This document shows, piece after piece, positions 44,701 to 55,759 of a stretch of DNA of 64,000 nucleotides. The first letter of the stretch is position 1. Each line of letters begins with the position of its first letter. Made by a program: the position numbers and the translations under genes. This DNA is from Polytrichum commune (taxonomy: Eukaryota > Streptophyta > Polytrichopsida > Polytrichales > Polytrichaceae). The stretch lies in the NCBI GenBank assembly GCA_950295325.1, contig OX485806.1, positions 38,194,001-38,258,000 of the forward strand, in the 5' to 3' direction. A model generated the notes under the pieces. It did not search any database. It was not told the origin of the DNA and worked only from the letters and a program-made list of their open reading frames with translations.

Positions 44701-45193
44701 ACCTTGGATGGTTTTGTGAGTGCATCTCATATATCACATCCCAACAACACTTCAAATCGGACACAAGTTCTCGAAACGCCTCCTTGTTATTTATTTGGAA
44801 TGCAATTGCTTGACACCGATTCCCGCATTCCACCGCATTCCCGCATTCACGCACCGCAACTCCCATTCTTTGTGTAATGCGACATAGCTCCTCAAGTGCA
44901 ACACCAAACTCTTGCACCTCATTACTCAATGTGATAATCTCACCAACACATTCTACGACTTTGTTAAGTTTGGTGAGAAGATGTTTACATTGCTTCTTAT
45001 TCAATACTTCATTTCCATTCGAAATCTCTTCAAGTCTACGTATTTCTCCCTTCTGCCATTGCAATAAACCTTCAATGTCATATTCATAAATGGATCTTCT
45101 TTGTCGATATGTCCAAAACATCATAAAGCAAGTGCCAATAAAATCCCAAAATCTTGATAGTTGCTCAAAAAACAATTGTAAAAGCTTCGCCAT
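37771..45193 (-). CDS. Kinase-NB-ARC-LRR (PNL) disease-resistance-type receptor
   Basis: Three exons, all joined in phase 0: 45193-43526, 43376-42300 and 42036-37771, giving 2336 aa. The start MAKLLQLFFEQ (ATCATGG context) is followed by a helical N-terminal region (1-230, hydrophobic at 5-29). The kinase domain spans about 236-512: G-loop GTGACGAVYES, Lys 260, HLDLKPDN at 361-368 (HRD Arg replaced by Leu), DYG instead of DFG at 392-394. NB-ARC: P-loop GMGGIGKTT at 592, LIILDDI at 667, ITTRN at 698, GLPL at 758, FLDIACFF at 823, MHD at 878. After GTNKMEGIL comes an LRR domain of about 55 repeats of 24 residues (LPEGLGNLTSLTELNLSGCS type). PNL proteins are known from mosses and are taken to be intracellular immune receptors. 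An earlier in-frame Met (45280) is possible. No decay is seen up to the TGA at 37771-37773. Confidence 0.9.
42037..42299 (-). other. Intron 2 of the PNL gene
   Basis: GT at 42299-42298 and GCAG ending at 42037, phase 0, 263 bp, AT-rich. It contains no copy of the island palindrome. Confidence 0.8.
43377..43525 (-). other. Intron 1 of the PNL gene
   Basis: The donor AAAG|GTGCGA (43525) and acceptor CGTAG (ending 43377) join the kinase and NB-ARC exons in phase 0, 149 bp. No island palindrome. Confidence 0.8.
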
Positions 45194-45310
45194 GATGAAA
45201 TATTTGCTAGACAACGAAATTGTCTCGATCGCCAAAAAATGTCCGAAGAGAGGATAATCTTCGTAGTTCCAAGCATACAAAAGTGGTCACTCCATCTGCA
45301 AACACCCATG
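45194..45310 (-). promoter_or_regulatory. 5' leader of the PNL gene with possible acceptor
   Basis: An acceptor-like GTTTGCAG precedes ATGGAGTGACC near 45300, suggesting a leader intron. The reading frame is open to 45280, so a 29-residue longer protein cannot be excluded. The promoter itself is not evident. Confidence 0.35.
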
Positions 45311-48300
45311 TAGCATCAAGTCATAGTGACAACCACCTAAAATATCCACAACTATAATAACACATGAAAACACCTACATACAAATTGTCATGAAAGTAAT
45401 CAATAAGAGATGGATGCATTTAATTTTACTTAGTCTTGGCCCAAGTGCACTCTTATTACGAATATATGAAACATGCTAAGGCCATCCTCACTTATGTTCG
45501 GTATGCACATGCATTTTTTTTCTATTTAGTTGGGGGCTATCATGTTTATTTCAAGATTTTTCCAACATACTCCCCAATCCCTAAAAATGTGACATTCGAT
45601 ACCGTTCCCGGGGTACAAATGCGATACACCTAACACTACATAAGTGTGGTACATTTCATAGTATGTCATTCGTAATAGTTTGCTCCGCCGAAATAAGACT
45701 TGGAGTTCTAGTTTAAATACAAGAATACAAATTTTATTCTATAATATTTATACTCAACAAATATAAAAGCAAGGTTATCAACTCAACATAACTCGTAGGT
45801 TCCTAGCATCGATAAATAAGCCACTTGGGGCTAAAAGTGGGTGGTCACCCAAACGCAAGTCATCAAGTGTAAGAAAGCAACACTTCATTCAATTTCCCAT
45901 ACAAAAACTTAAAGCAACTTCTTGCAAGTTAAAATTCTCATAGTGCAGACTCATAATTTTAGTTGATAATTATGCTCCTATTTTTGTCATGTTCATCAAC
46001 CCCATATATCGACATCCTTGTGTTGAGTTCAATGGGGATTGACAATGGATGCATGATATGATATGAAAGATGAATGATATGAAATTACCTAGAGGGTCAT
46101 CAAAATTTGAAGATCACAACAATTTAAGGATTAAATAAAGGTGCACATTCAAGTTGATAAAGCTTCGAATTGCATAACTTCCATTCATTAGTTGCTAGAG
46201 ATAAGTTCTTTTAAAACCATAAAAGGCAGAAAGTCAAGTTCACATTGTCAATAAATTGTAGTAGGAAATTTGCTTATTATCATATGAATATGTTAATTAC
46301 TTGATTTCAAAAGACCATTAAAGAATTCAAATTCTAATCAACGTATAACACTAGCCCCTACTCCAATCACGACTGTCTATATGATGCATGTTACAAGGCC
46401 AACAAGTTTATGTATCAAATGCAAAATGAAGAATCTTCACTCTATTTTCATAGGTTCAATGAAATTACCTAACACATCTTTGTAGAAGAGAAAAACGATC
46501 CCCAGAGGAAGAGAAAAATTTCTTCAATGTATTCTTGCTTTTTTAGAAATGCATCAAATGACACCCCTACCAAAGCTGCAACAAAGTTCAACCAATGTTT
46601 CCTTCGTTGATAAGAACATGAGATGTCAACCAACTGACACAAACTTCTTGCTTCGTGCTCTAAAGAAAGGTTCATCTATTGCCACCACCCTAGATCACAG
46701 CTAATCGGACATCATGCCCCACATTGGTAATACTGATGATGACATGTGGGTGTTTATGTGGTAAAAAATAATTCCAAATGAATTCTTGCAATGGCTTCAA
46801 CATGAGATGTCAACAAAGTTCATGATTGTCACTTTCTAAGGCTCTCTACTCTAATCGCAAATGAGATTGGGTTCATAAATTGCAAATGAACCCAAATAAT
46901 ATTTCCACCAATATCACAATCCTGGCAGTGTAAAAACCAATTAAATCTTTATGTGCAGATCTTCTTCCATTGAGTACTTATATTTGATGTCCCTCACATC
47001 AAACTCCAGTTTGGTTTGATGCAAATATGGTTCGTTACTTAATGGTGAATCAAAAAACTTTCAAGACTCATTGCCAAACTCAACACTTGTGAAAGAAAGA
47101 ACTCTTATGGTCCTTATTCTAGAGAGAGCTCTTCTATTTTCCTCCTTTCTGACTTTACCAACAACTGAAGACCAACCACTTGGTCCTTGCACTTCAAATT
47201 AACATCAAGGTTTGAGCTATTTTAAAACGCCTTGCAACTACAATAGTACCATGGAAGATCAAACACTAATTCATTGAATTTGCCTTGGTGACAATGACAG
47301 TGCGATGGTGTGATAAAACCATTAATGAAAGCAATGATAATGCTGACATCGCACATATTTGAAATTCCAAGTTATTGAAATTTGAAACTGCCATGAAACT
47401 ACGGGATATAAGTGATGTTTTGTTCAAAACATGCAAAAATCACTTCGACTTCAATCCCGATCACTTCCTAAACTTTCCATCAAGTCATAATCCTGATCAA
47501 CTTTAAACTCAACCCGCTCGCATTCTTGCAATCACAAATAAGGGCCTACATCAGTGTTAACCAAAACCTCCTCCACCCAAAACCCTCGAACTAAAACTTC
47601 CACATTGTTCAAGTCATGAAATAACCCATCCATGGGCCTACGAAATACATTCTCAACACAAGGCGGACATCCCTCAAGTTAAAAAGCAAACCCAGGCTGT
47701 GAACAAACCCTAGACCATAACCATCATCCTCGGGCCGTCTCCATCATCCATTATCATTTTGGAGAAAAAGTGAACAATGCTTGCATCCAACTTTCCACAC
47801 AAAATTACCACATCTGAAATTTTTGTCCAAGAGCAATCTTTTATTAGCGAGTCCTAGCAACCACATTCAAGTATGGACAGTAAACCCTGAACTTCGACGC
47901 TAAACCATGTAAATGAAACCCTATACTTCACCGGTGTTGGATTGGTATAACCTTTGCATGATACAACACGGGTATATGTAATGGGGAATTCACATTTTTT
48001 TAAACAACTAGGCTAAGGTTATGCGACGATGTATTTGATTTGGATACCAGTTGGGTTTGTATACCATCCAAAGACCTTCCTACCAAGGTAAAACTACCCT
48101 ACTATCTATATGGTATTTGGATTGTGTTGACCCAAATAATGACTCGAGTATACAAAGATTATCCCATATTGTGATACCCACCAAGTATCAATATCTAATT
48201 CAATTATACTTTTGATACCGGTTTGGTAGGTCCTTTGATAGTGTTGTTCAATTTCTATATTGATAACACACATTTACCTAGATACCAATCCAACACTAGT

Positions 48301-49280
48301 TTAAATCCTAAAGCATTCTTCTATGTACACAGTCAAAAACAAGAAATAAACACGTTAATGAAATCCACACAAATTCAAAGGAGTCATCGACAGATTAATA
48401 CCTGTAAGATTGGCTCCAATATTTGGCCAACAAAATCCACAACTAGCCAAGTGAGAAAAGCCTACAAAATTCACATGTGTATAGACAATGCGTTTATGTC
48501 AGACAACAAATTTGTTACTATTTACAGTGCAAGAAACTCTAATTTATGATGAATGTTCAATATTATGCATAACTAAGGAGTCATATGCAAACCCAATTGC
48601 TTTGTATACACCAACATTGAAACCATGACTTTAAATTGGCACAAGACTGTATAAGAGCCCATTTTCATTTCTCCTCGGACCTATGAGCTTGAGTTGTAGC
48701 ATAATGCCTTTGCGAAACGCCACTTGGATTTTGGAACACTTTGCGGACACCGGAGAGATTTAGAAACCGACAAGATTGCACCACCGATCAAAGCAAGAGA
48801 CGAATTCTTGCCACATCACATCCAGGCCAATTTATGAAGTCCCAATTGCACTAATATGGGTGCTGGTTTGAAATTTGTTGATTATGTAATGAGCCCCACC
48901 CCAAGCCAACGCTATGGTAAAGCTCGCTAAAAAATACTCGTTATCAGAAAGATCCATCCACCTTCGACTAAGGGGATGTTGCAAACCTCTAGTGCAATGT
49001 ACTCCAGACTCTGATTCCCCATTCCTATATCTAGCATTCTTGCAAATTGGGGATAAGGGCCTACATTAGAGAACACAAGATACTAGGAATTATGGGCTAA
49101 TGAACTTGTGATTTGCGTCTGAATTTGTGGGTGACACTAAGATGTGCTATGGCTAGAGTTGAAAACATAGGTTGAGTTGGGAAAATCAACAAAGATTTAC
49201 AAAATTGGGATTTTTAAATTGAGATGCAAACTGGAACTCCTGAGCAACTAGAACTCTTGAGCAAAAAAAATCTAAAACAA
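45311..49280. other. Intergenic, no gene recognised
   Basis: AT-rich DNA upstream of the PNL gene. Short open frames (for example 46469-46675 and 48223-48549) carry no recognised motif. No RNA gene or clear inverted-repeat element was found by eye. Confidence 0.4.
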
Positions 49281-50510
49281 GGAAGAGCTCGCCCTACACG
49301 TTAACACAGGGTTGGAAGGCATACTACTCAGAATATTAATAGGCATGCACCTGCCATGCATACAACTCTCTAAACTCATTAAATTGTTTCCAATGCTCCT
49401 AAAAAATTGTGGAACCGTAGATTACTCTAACAATCACTATTCTGTTGCAATGTGTGCTCCGCTGCCATAAATTTGCGGGTGTTTCTATCTGCACGCATAA
49501 AAGTCTCCAAACTACACACGATTCTTTGAATTTCTAACAAAGAGCCTTGCAGGATGTGTCAAGAAATTCTTAGGCTCTGAACATCAAAAGCTCGATTTTC
49601 CAAAACCCATGAAGACTAAGAGTAAGAAATCAACTAAGGCCACGACTAATAACAGAAGACTCTTCTCTAACTCTGGTAACTCATAGTTTGTACAATACTT
49701 GATCACATCGTAACTACCTATCTGAGAATGAGAAGGAGAGTGATCGTTTCGTTCCGCTTGCCACGATCTGTTGTTCGGCTCCGAGCAACCAGAAGAGCAA
49801 CGACAGGTTCACTTTGTTGGGACAGGCAGCAGTGGCCACACCGTGCAAGTGAACGGAAGCAAAGAAAAAGTCCAGAGAAAGGAAGAGCTCGCCCTACACG
49901 TCAACACAGGGTTGGAAGGCATACTACTCAGAATATTAATAGTCATGCACCTACCATGCATACAACTCTCTAAACTTATTATGTTGTTTCCAATGCTCCT
50001 CAAAAATTGCAGAACCGTAAATTACTCTAACAATCACTTCTCTGTTCCAATTTGTGCTCCGATGCCATACATCTGCGGGTGCTTCTGTCCGCAATTATAG
50101 GAGTCTTCAAACTATGCACGACTCTTTGAATCTTTTTCCAAAGAGCCTTGCAGGATGTGCCAAGAAATTCTTACGCTCTGACCATCAAAAGCTCAATTTT
50201 ACGGGACCAGTGAAGACTAAGAGTAACCAATCAACTTAGGCCACGACTAATAACAGAAGACCCTTCTCTAACTCTGGTAACTCATAGTTTGTACAATACT
50301 TCATCGCATCGTAACTACCTGTCTGAGAATGAGAAGGAGAGTGATCGTTTCATTCCGTTTGGGTTGATTTGTTGATCGCCTCCGAGCAACCGGAAGAGCA
50401 CCGACATGTTCACTTCGCTGGCCGCAGCGTTCAAGTGAACGGAAGCAAGGAGGAAGTGTAGAGAAAGGAAGAGCTCGCCCTACACGTTAACACAGGGCTG
50501 GAAGCCTGAA
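49281..50510. repeat. Tandem duplication, about 600-bp unit, just over two copies
   Basis: The word 'ggaagagctcgccctacacg' starts at 49281, 49881 and 50467. Between these points the sequences align throughout ('ggttggaaggcatactactc', 'aatgctcct.aaaaattg', 'agaatgagaaggagagtgat'). Copies 1 and 2 differ by scattered substitutions and an insertion near 49790-49870. No coding function recognised; open frames in the unit differ between copies. Confidence 0.9.
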
Positions 50511-50547
50511 GCATGAGAGGGATGGAATCTGGGCCGCTGGCTCACAT

Positions 50548-51152
50548 CAATCTCAGCCGTTGCATTTCAGCAGAGGGCCCATCCCATGCCTCCGGATTCC
50601 AGGCATGTGCACTTTGGATTTCGCGTCACTGTCCCCACTTCCCATCCCCATTGAGGAATCTTTTTAAATTAAATAAAATTAAACAAATTATGACTGACCT
50701 AGTACGGTGGCATAGCCCAAGAACCGGGACAGCCAAACTACAGTCCGCCTACCTTGCTTTGATAGAATGGCACATTTTGGGAAACGCCAAAACCCTTCGT
50801 GTTCATATCGGGAATCTACACTATATAAACTACATGGGTCTTAAATGGTTACTATTCCCGACTAGCCCACTGCATCTCCTAGGATATGAAACACGAGATT
50901 AGAATGAGATGGGTAGCCAATCCAAATAGAGGCCGTAGCCACTTGTCTCCTAACATTTGGAGCTTGTATGAATAAGTTACTCTTTGGTTTCATTACTGCT
51001 CCACCCGACCGTTGATCATGATGTATGATTTAGGTTGCGGAAAACCAAAAATTAAATAATATTGGTATTAGGATTTATGATTTGTGTTTTCAAATATGTA
51101 CTAATCCAAGTTTGGATGTTGAGACTACTTATAATTGGAGTATTGACATGTA
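50548..51152. repeat. Duplicated segment R2, uninterrupted copy
   Basis: It aligns with 55760-57330 from 'tgcatttc.gcaga.ggcccat' through 'ttggatgttgag'. The other copy is interrupted by a LINE (56091-56770) and by about 260 bp near 56940-57195. The inner part (50850-50970) is R1-like. Confidence 0.85.
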
Positions 51153-51206
51153 CCATGGGGGCCAGCGGAACTTATCACCCCTATGTGTTTGCTTTGAAGA
51201 ATCATT

Positions 51207-51231
51207 TTCATCATCATCATCATCATCATAC
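51207..51231. repeat. (CAT)n microsatellite
   Basis: About seven CAT units in a row. Confidence 0.9.
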
Positions 51232-51326
51232 TGAAGGTATACATTATGTGCAGAAGAAGAAGGAGAAGAACTCCAATCTTCAAGAGCCCACATGAATTGT
51301 TAGCATAGAAGTGGATTGCACATCAC

Positions 51327-53034
51327 CTAAGAGTTTGTAGATCCGAATGGACATGGGCCTGATCTGCAGAAGATTGCATCTGTGCTTTTGAAAGCAGTGC
51401 CTGTTGTTTAGCCTTCTCTACATGAGCTTCAACCCATTGTCTCTCACTAACTCCAAATCTGTATATCAAACCCCATCAATCTCCCCAATAGATGCATCCA
51501 CTAGCAACAAAGCACAAAAGTAATAAATGAATAAACCACTAAAATTGCTAAAAAAGAAAATGAAAATCAGAACATAGAGATAAGAACATTTGGATAAAAG
51601 TACAAAGTCCAGAAAGTAAAACAAATGGCAATTAAAAGCACCTTCTCCAGAGTGGTAGTATGAGAGTTCGACGGCTGATGACGACAATTTTCCCAGCACA
51701 GTATTGAGCTGCCCCAAGGCAACACAGATGTCTCATTTGCAACAGCCTCAACAATAAGTACCTCTCAAACAGAAAATGTTCTCTCTTCTCGGATTTGTGA
51801 TAAACTTGCAATGAAATCCTCTATGATCATATTACCATTGCAACAACCTACCTCCAAGTTACGACCAGCCAATTTCTCCTATACCACCTGAAGGTTCCCA
51901 ACAGCACCTGCTGCAGCAGCAGTTCGAGCTCTACGCCCTTGTATAAGGGACGAAGTCTGGACACCTAATGATTCCAGTTGAAACTGTAGTCATTGCAATC
52001 GTTTTTGCAAAGCATTGGCCTCAGCTTTGTATGATATTGTTGCCTCTCTGATTGAAATCATCACGGTAAGAAATTACACATATGTGAGACATTTAATAGA
52101 TATTCATAGATGAGGTTCCAAACATCCATTGTCAGAATAGACAACCCACTGTATGCAACAAGTGATACTACAGGATTCACTGAGAGTAGAACACATAACA
52201 GAAATAACATAAGAGGATAAAAGATATTGATACAATAAAATGCAGAAAGATGTTATAAGACGGCTCCATGACAATATGATCGAAGTTTCTTTTGATTAAA
52301 TAAAAGGCTTTTTTTACAGCACTGACATACTTGATCTCTTTAATAGATTCCTCCGCTCCTAATATGGCCTCCTGATTTGTCCGCCTGCTTGCAAATGCTA
52401 AGATACTCCCATATGCAAAGTCTAGATCTTCCCCCTGCAAAATACACCCAATCTCATATTATGATATGGTTACAAAAAGAAATTATTTACATATACTAAA
52501 GAGACTGATTGTAGCAATAGCCCTACATTAACCCTGAGGGTTCATATTCTAAAAGTAAAAACAAGCCTTCTCAAGGCTTCTAGGCAATTTAAGTCATGGT
52601 TTGAACCTCTCAATGAGAACTCATCACAACATTTTTTTATTGTATGCATAATTGATGCAGTGGTAGATCCTTTCTTGACTTTTGTAGCTATGGATCTCCT
52701 TATAACTTTATTCGAATAGGTAATTGTAGGTGAGATTCACAAAACCAGCAAATTGAAGCACGCTTGGAACAAACCTCAAGAAGTTTGCCCTCTCCCTTGA
52801 GCTCATTGTACCTAAAATAAACACATGACAGTGAGGAGTAGAATGTCAATTACCAATTTCAAAGTTTTGTGGGAAGGAACCTACAATCATATGATCCAAC
52901 AATCAATTCCATCAAACTCCTGGGAAGGAAATCACATATGCTCCCATGAAGAAACTCATTTTAAGAAATGAATACAGAGCTGATGCCATCCCTACTTACT
53001 CCAGGAGCTCGGGCACAGAGACATAATTGGTCGC
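51327..53034 (-). pseudogene. AUG3 (HAUS3-type augmin subunit) gene relic
   Basis: Exons with good splice sites can be followed: 53034-53000 (TNYVSVPELLE), 52811-52775 (YNELKGEGKLLE), 52434-52331 ([31 protein letters not shown]), 52047-51888 (EATISYKAEANALQKRLQ, then SSLIQGRRARTAAAAG), about 51730-51642 (NTVLGKLSSSAVELSYYHSG) and 51458-51327 (FGVSERQWVEAHVEKAKQQ). In order they match plant AUGMIN subunit 3, part of the augmin complex that nucleates microtubule branches via gamma-tubulin. A TGA at 51990-51992 interrupts exon 4, and the exon block expected between the YYHSG and SERQW segments is absent. Neither the N-terminal start nor the C-terminal half was found. So this is a truncated, non-functional copy that kept its introns, meaning a DNA-level duplication. 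Confidence 0.82.
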
Positions 53035-53626
53035 CTGTCAATTGACAATTTACTTTCTGTAAAGGCTCCTCGTTTAATAATATATCACACAGTAGTTCTT
53101 TCACATTCCTTCGATAGTGCAAGAAAACCACACAATTCTTGCTTTAAGCAGAACAATGCACGAGCTCGGGTACAGAAAACGCATCTAGTTTGTTCTCCGT
53201 CCATATTTTCCGTCAGCATTTTAGTAATCCATCACTCAGCTCTTTCATGGACCTCTACAAAGAAACCACATAGTAGTTTACTGTCACTTGCATAGTCATG
53301 TATGCACAGTATGCAGCCAGTGACAGTAAACTACTGTAGCACAGATAAAGGAACGGATGATGAGGAAAGAGACTCTGATGCAGGACCTAAGGAAAATGTG
53401 GCTCCCGAACCTCAGAATGTTATCATGGCCGAGGATTTGTAGAACTCCTGCATTTCAGTGACATGATTCAGCAAAGAGGGATTGTTGTGTCGATAGCTAC
53501 AATTCAAACAACTCTTTCTATCAAATTCAAATTCAAAGTGTGTTGAGTTTCTTTGCGGCTTCCGGTGAGGCTGACAGACGAATTGTACAAAACAGAGTAC
53601 ATCCGTTGCATAAAAACAGAAGAAAA
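53035..53626. other. Intergenic, no gene recognised
   Basis: A short plus-strand frame near 53340-53443 encodes an acidic stretch (DDEERDSDAGPKENVAPEP) ending in TAG, possibly an exon relic of unknown origin. Nothing else recognised. Confidence 0.3.
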
Positions 53627-53851
53627 GTACACTAAATATGATATTTAGTGTCTCTTACTATTGAAATTACGCAATGGTATATCCATTTACTGTATATCCC
53701 ATATGTTACCAACAAAGATGACACTGGTAGTTTGGACATTATAGAACATTAACATTCTTACTTGATAAAACAACTACATCAACAGTAGAAACATATATAG
53801 CACTGTGTAAATCCAAATAGTAAGTAACACTAAATATCATATTTAGTGTAC
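53627..53851. mobile_element. 225-bp MITE, TA-flanked, palindromic ends
   Basis: Both ends carry the palindrome ACTAAATATGATATTTAGT, and the inverted repeat continues inward ('cttactatt...attac.ca'), about 45 bp in total. Outside the CACTAAAT termini each side has TA. Same family as 28681-29064. The interior is too short to code. Confidence 0.85.
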
Positions 53852-54236
53852 CTATTTTTATTATTATCCTCACAACGGCAAGCTTCAACTGCTACAAAAT
53901 CTATTCTCAAGAAATAAAAGTAAAGAAGGACAGAGCCAGAAATGCATGATGTTCATAGAATGCTTCCAGCTAACAAGGGTTGTTGGTGACAAGTACAAAC
54001 TCGAAGTATGAACTCTATCAACTTTATCAGCTTTGAGGCAGCTGAAACAGAAACAGGGGCACCGAGGCAGACAACCTCAAATCAAACCCACAAATGTGCA
54101 AATGTGCAAATGAAGAGGATTCGTTGCATGCGAGGAGGGGAAGGTAAGTTGCAAGGTGGCATCATTCATCGTACTTCCTCCTTGAAGACAACATCAGAGA
54201 TTGCGGAAAAGGAAGGGTACAATCATCTCACATCAG

Positions 54237-54320
54237 GAAGGAGGGATTTTCAAGGGAAATGTCACACATGAAAGGGAAGAAAGTGGAGCCATTTAAGGTG
54301 CTCACAACCTCGATGTCTAG
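54237..54320 (-). pseudogene. Fragment of METTL2/6-like exon
   Basis: About 80 bp closely match 24032-24104 ('tgtcacacatgaaag', 'gaagaaagtgga.ccattta', 'ggtgctca.aacctcgatg'). On the minus strand this encodes the STLNGSTFFPFMCDISLEN block. Flanks do not match. A partial duplication of a METTL gene. Confidence 0.85.
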
Positions 54321-55515
54321 CCAAGGGTGGAATGAACATCTAATTCGCAGCATCATCAGTTTTAGCGCGACATAAAAGGCGGCTGACCCGTTTACTGAGT
54401 CAATAAGTGATCCAGGTACTAATTTATTATCGTGCAGAAAGTACAGATCTTAACCACCGAACAGAAAATAATATAAACAACTCAATGTCGAAACCAAACT
54501 CAGCAAGAAACAGCATCAATCGAATACTACTCCCCGTGACCGTACTATTAAACATAAAACTGTAGAGTTCCTCCATCTACGCTCGATGGACCGCACTCAC
54601 CTTAATAACATACAGCAGACTTTGAGCGCCGAACTGTCATTGTTGATTCATGGCGAACAAGCAGAACAAGGGCCAATGGAGATAGAAACTACTAAAGCAA
54701 TGGTGACCCTGTCATTGTGTCAAATCACCATCAAGGCTGTTTATTAGTTAGTGAGTAAACGCTTAAGAGATTCCTCAGAGGGTTCCTCAGTCCAGGCTCC
54801 ACCAGCTGTCGAAGGCAACATGGACGTGCACCTGAACTCATACATTACCTTCACAATTAGTCGACTAATCTTACTTCCAAGGCGACCTTCGATTTCCAAA
54901 CACCGGGGCTACCCAACGGGAGGCGCCATGGCTTCCACATATGGCGATCTCGTGCACGCACTAAGCACTATCACAAAAAAAGGCCACTCTCATTTCTCAA
55001 TGTTGTAGGTTAGGCCATAACCTACAAAGTTCTCTCATACAAGACAAGAAATCTTGCAGGTCGTTCGGTGCATCCCTAAGTCCTAAATGCATTTCCCTAG
55101 GCACTTCGTGATGAAAACTCCATAGCCATCAAATAGGGGAGGCGGTGGATAAAAAAGTGAGCAACACACACACCTCAAACCGATGTCGCCGGTACGGGCA
55201 CCTTAAAGCCTTACTGCATGTTCAGTAGCACTGCCGCCCACACCGTCGCATCTCACGTTCACCAAGGATGTGCAGGACACAAGCCACACATAGAGGCGCG
55301 CCTCCTCCGAAACAGAGCACTCTCAAATGCAATGTTGCAAACCTGAGATACAGTATTAGAGACTAGTCACACACTCTTCCTTGTACCTATTGCCCAGAAA
55401 ACCTTGAGGTATCAGCACTGTCTCTTCCGAACTCTTCCGGTGAGTGTGTGAGGAGGTATAGGAGCTAAGGTCCCCCTAAGGTGCTGGAAAGAACTGCACA
55501 CAGCAGCTCACTACT
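54321..55515. other. Intergenic, no gene recognised
   Basis: GC content is a little higher than in neighbours. A short frame at 54751-55008 (MSKRLRDSSEGSSVQAPP...) has no motif and is not called. Confidence 0.35.
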
Positions 55516-55517
55516 AA

Positions 55518-55698
55518 GTTGCAGGAGATGTACAGTACTATGCTACCTACAGACGCTGTTGATCTGGGCATACAGGAAGGAGAGCAATAATGGGGGGACG
55601 AGGCAGCAGGAGATGTACAGTACTAGGCTACCTACAGACGCTGTTGCTCTGGGCATACAGGAAGGAGAGCAATAAGTTAATGGGGGGACGAGGCAGGG
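55518..55698. repeat. Tandem duplication, about 85-90-bp unit
   Basis: Two copies of 'gcaggagatgtacagtacta' through 'ggggggacgaggcag' lie side by side with few differences. Confidence 0.9.
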
Positions 55699-55759
55699 CT
55701 GCAACGGCAGCTGCGGCTCTCATAAGTGCGAGGGCCCCTAGGTGAACCCTAACCCTGAA

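Noticed and set aside
49728-50239. Overlapping plus-strand frames in the 600-bp tandem repeat
   Set aside because: The frames are not shared between the repeat copies and have no family features.
51062-51295. Plus-strand frame with a His tract
   Set aside because: The His tract is the CAT microsatellite inside the R2/AUG3 relic boundary; no other coding evidence.
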